In this document: positions 17,036-17,226 of the stretch, piece after piece
How the letters are laid out: every line of letters starts with the position of its first letter
Position numbering within the stretch: position 1 is the first letter of the stretch
Source: an uncultured Clostridium sp.
Lineage (GTDB): Bacteria; Bacillota; Clostridia; Lachnospirales; Lachnospiraceae
Length of the DNA: 17,226 nucleotides
Assembly: GCA_945946715.1 (NCBI GenBank)
Contig: CAMEWU010000021.1
Span: 1 to 17,226 of the forward strand
Direction of reading: 5' to 3'
The notes under the pieces: model-generated
What the model was told of the DNA's origin: nothing
The model's input: the letters and a program-made list of their open reading frames with translations, nothing else
Database searches by the model: none
Position numbers and translations under genes: made by a program

Positions 17036-17083
17036 ATCATTATTCTAAATTAACCTCTTTTTATATTTGGTTTCTTTAATGAA

Positions 17084-17226
17084 TTAAAAATTCCACAAAC
17101 CATATAATGGCACATTTAATCGTCCCTTATGAAAACTCAGACTTTCCAAAGAAATTCGAATTGCCATACGATTGTTATATTTTTGGTGAAATACCTTCAA
17201 ATTCTGTGCCTTTGTACGAATGGTTG
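17084..17226 (-). CDS. Possible 3' end of an unidentified gene (partial, unsure)
   Basis: A minus-strand frame is open from the window edge for 46 codons to TAA at 17086-17084. Its translation is basic and hydrophobic, ending NVPLYGLWNF. I do not recognise the family; it could be the tail of a mobile-element protein, but nothing shows this. It would converge on the symmetric terminator at 17001-17035. A plus-strand frame from ATG 17107 to the edge (MAHLIVPYENSDF..., 40 codons) is also open but lacks a ribosome site. Codon patterns do not decide between them. Confidence 0.3.
   Translation of the reverse strand, partial: TIRTKAQNLKVFHQKYNNRMAIRISLESLSFHKGRLNVPLYGLWNF

Overview
The window looks like chromosome of an AT-rich Gram-positive Clostridia, most likely a Lachnospiraceae-type gut anaerobe. 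This is inferred from strong AGGAGG-like ribosome binding sites, A/T-rich intergenic DNA with near-consensus sigma-A promoters, a DUF5662 protein, DegV and HD-GYP families, and a clostridial-style DnaE. No species call is made. Every confident protein gene is on the minus strand. The only confident plus-strand gene is a tRNA near the right edge.

Right to left (the direction of transcription of the proteins): a plus-strand tRNA-Thr(CGT) with its own promoter and terminator lies at 16921-16993. A divergent gene for a degenerate HD-GYP protein (16768-15677) follows, with its own promoter and terminator. Next comes a tight cluster: a DUF5662 protein (15559-15017), DNA polymerase III alpha, dnaE (15004-11549), and a SpoU/TrmH-family RNA 2'-O-methyltransferase (11547-10720). 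A DegV fatty-acid-binding protein (10604-9729) follows after a short gap.

The second half is the glutamate synthase operon: gltB (9391-4835) and gltD (4822-3302). The leader of gltB is 337 bp and unusually rich in signals. It holds a near-consensus promoter placed directly in front of a perfect 12-bp terminator hairpin, a second hairpin and a second promoter candidate. GltB and GltD together make two glutamates from glutamine and 2-oxoglutarate with NAD(P)H, the outlet of the GS-GOGAT ammonia assimilation route.

After a gltD terminator and a 361-bp non-coding stretch, a large membrane sensor gene (2940 to beyond base 1) encodes a signal peptide, a two-component-regulator-type beta-propeller, a Y_Y_Y domain, one membrane helix and an HD-GYP c-di-GMP phosphodiesterase domain. 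The non-coding stretch before it holds a mosaic of small hairpins and repeated 19-nt elements, each carrying an extended -10-like TGATATAAT. This is the least explained structure in the window.

Most of the window is ordinary core genome. The points deserving a second look are the hairpin/repeat mosaic at 2991-3146, the promoter/terminator arrangement before gltB, the paired intact and degenerate HD-GYP proteins, and the dyads over the tRNA promoter.
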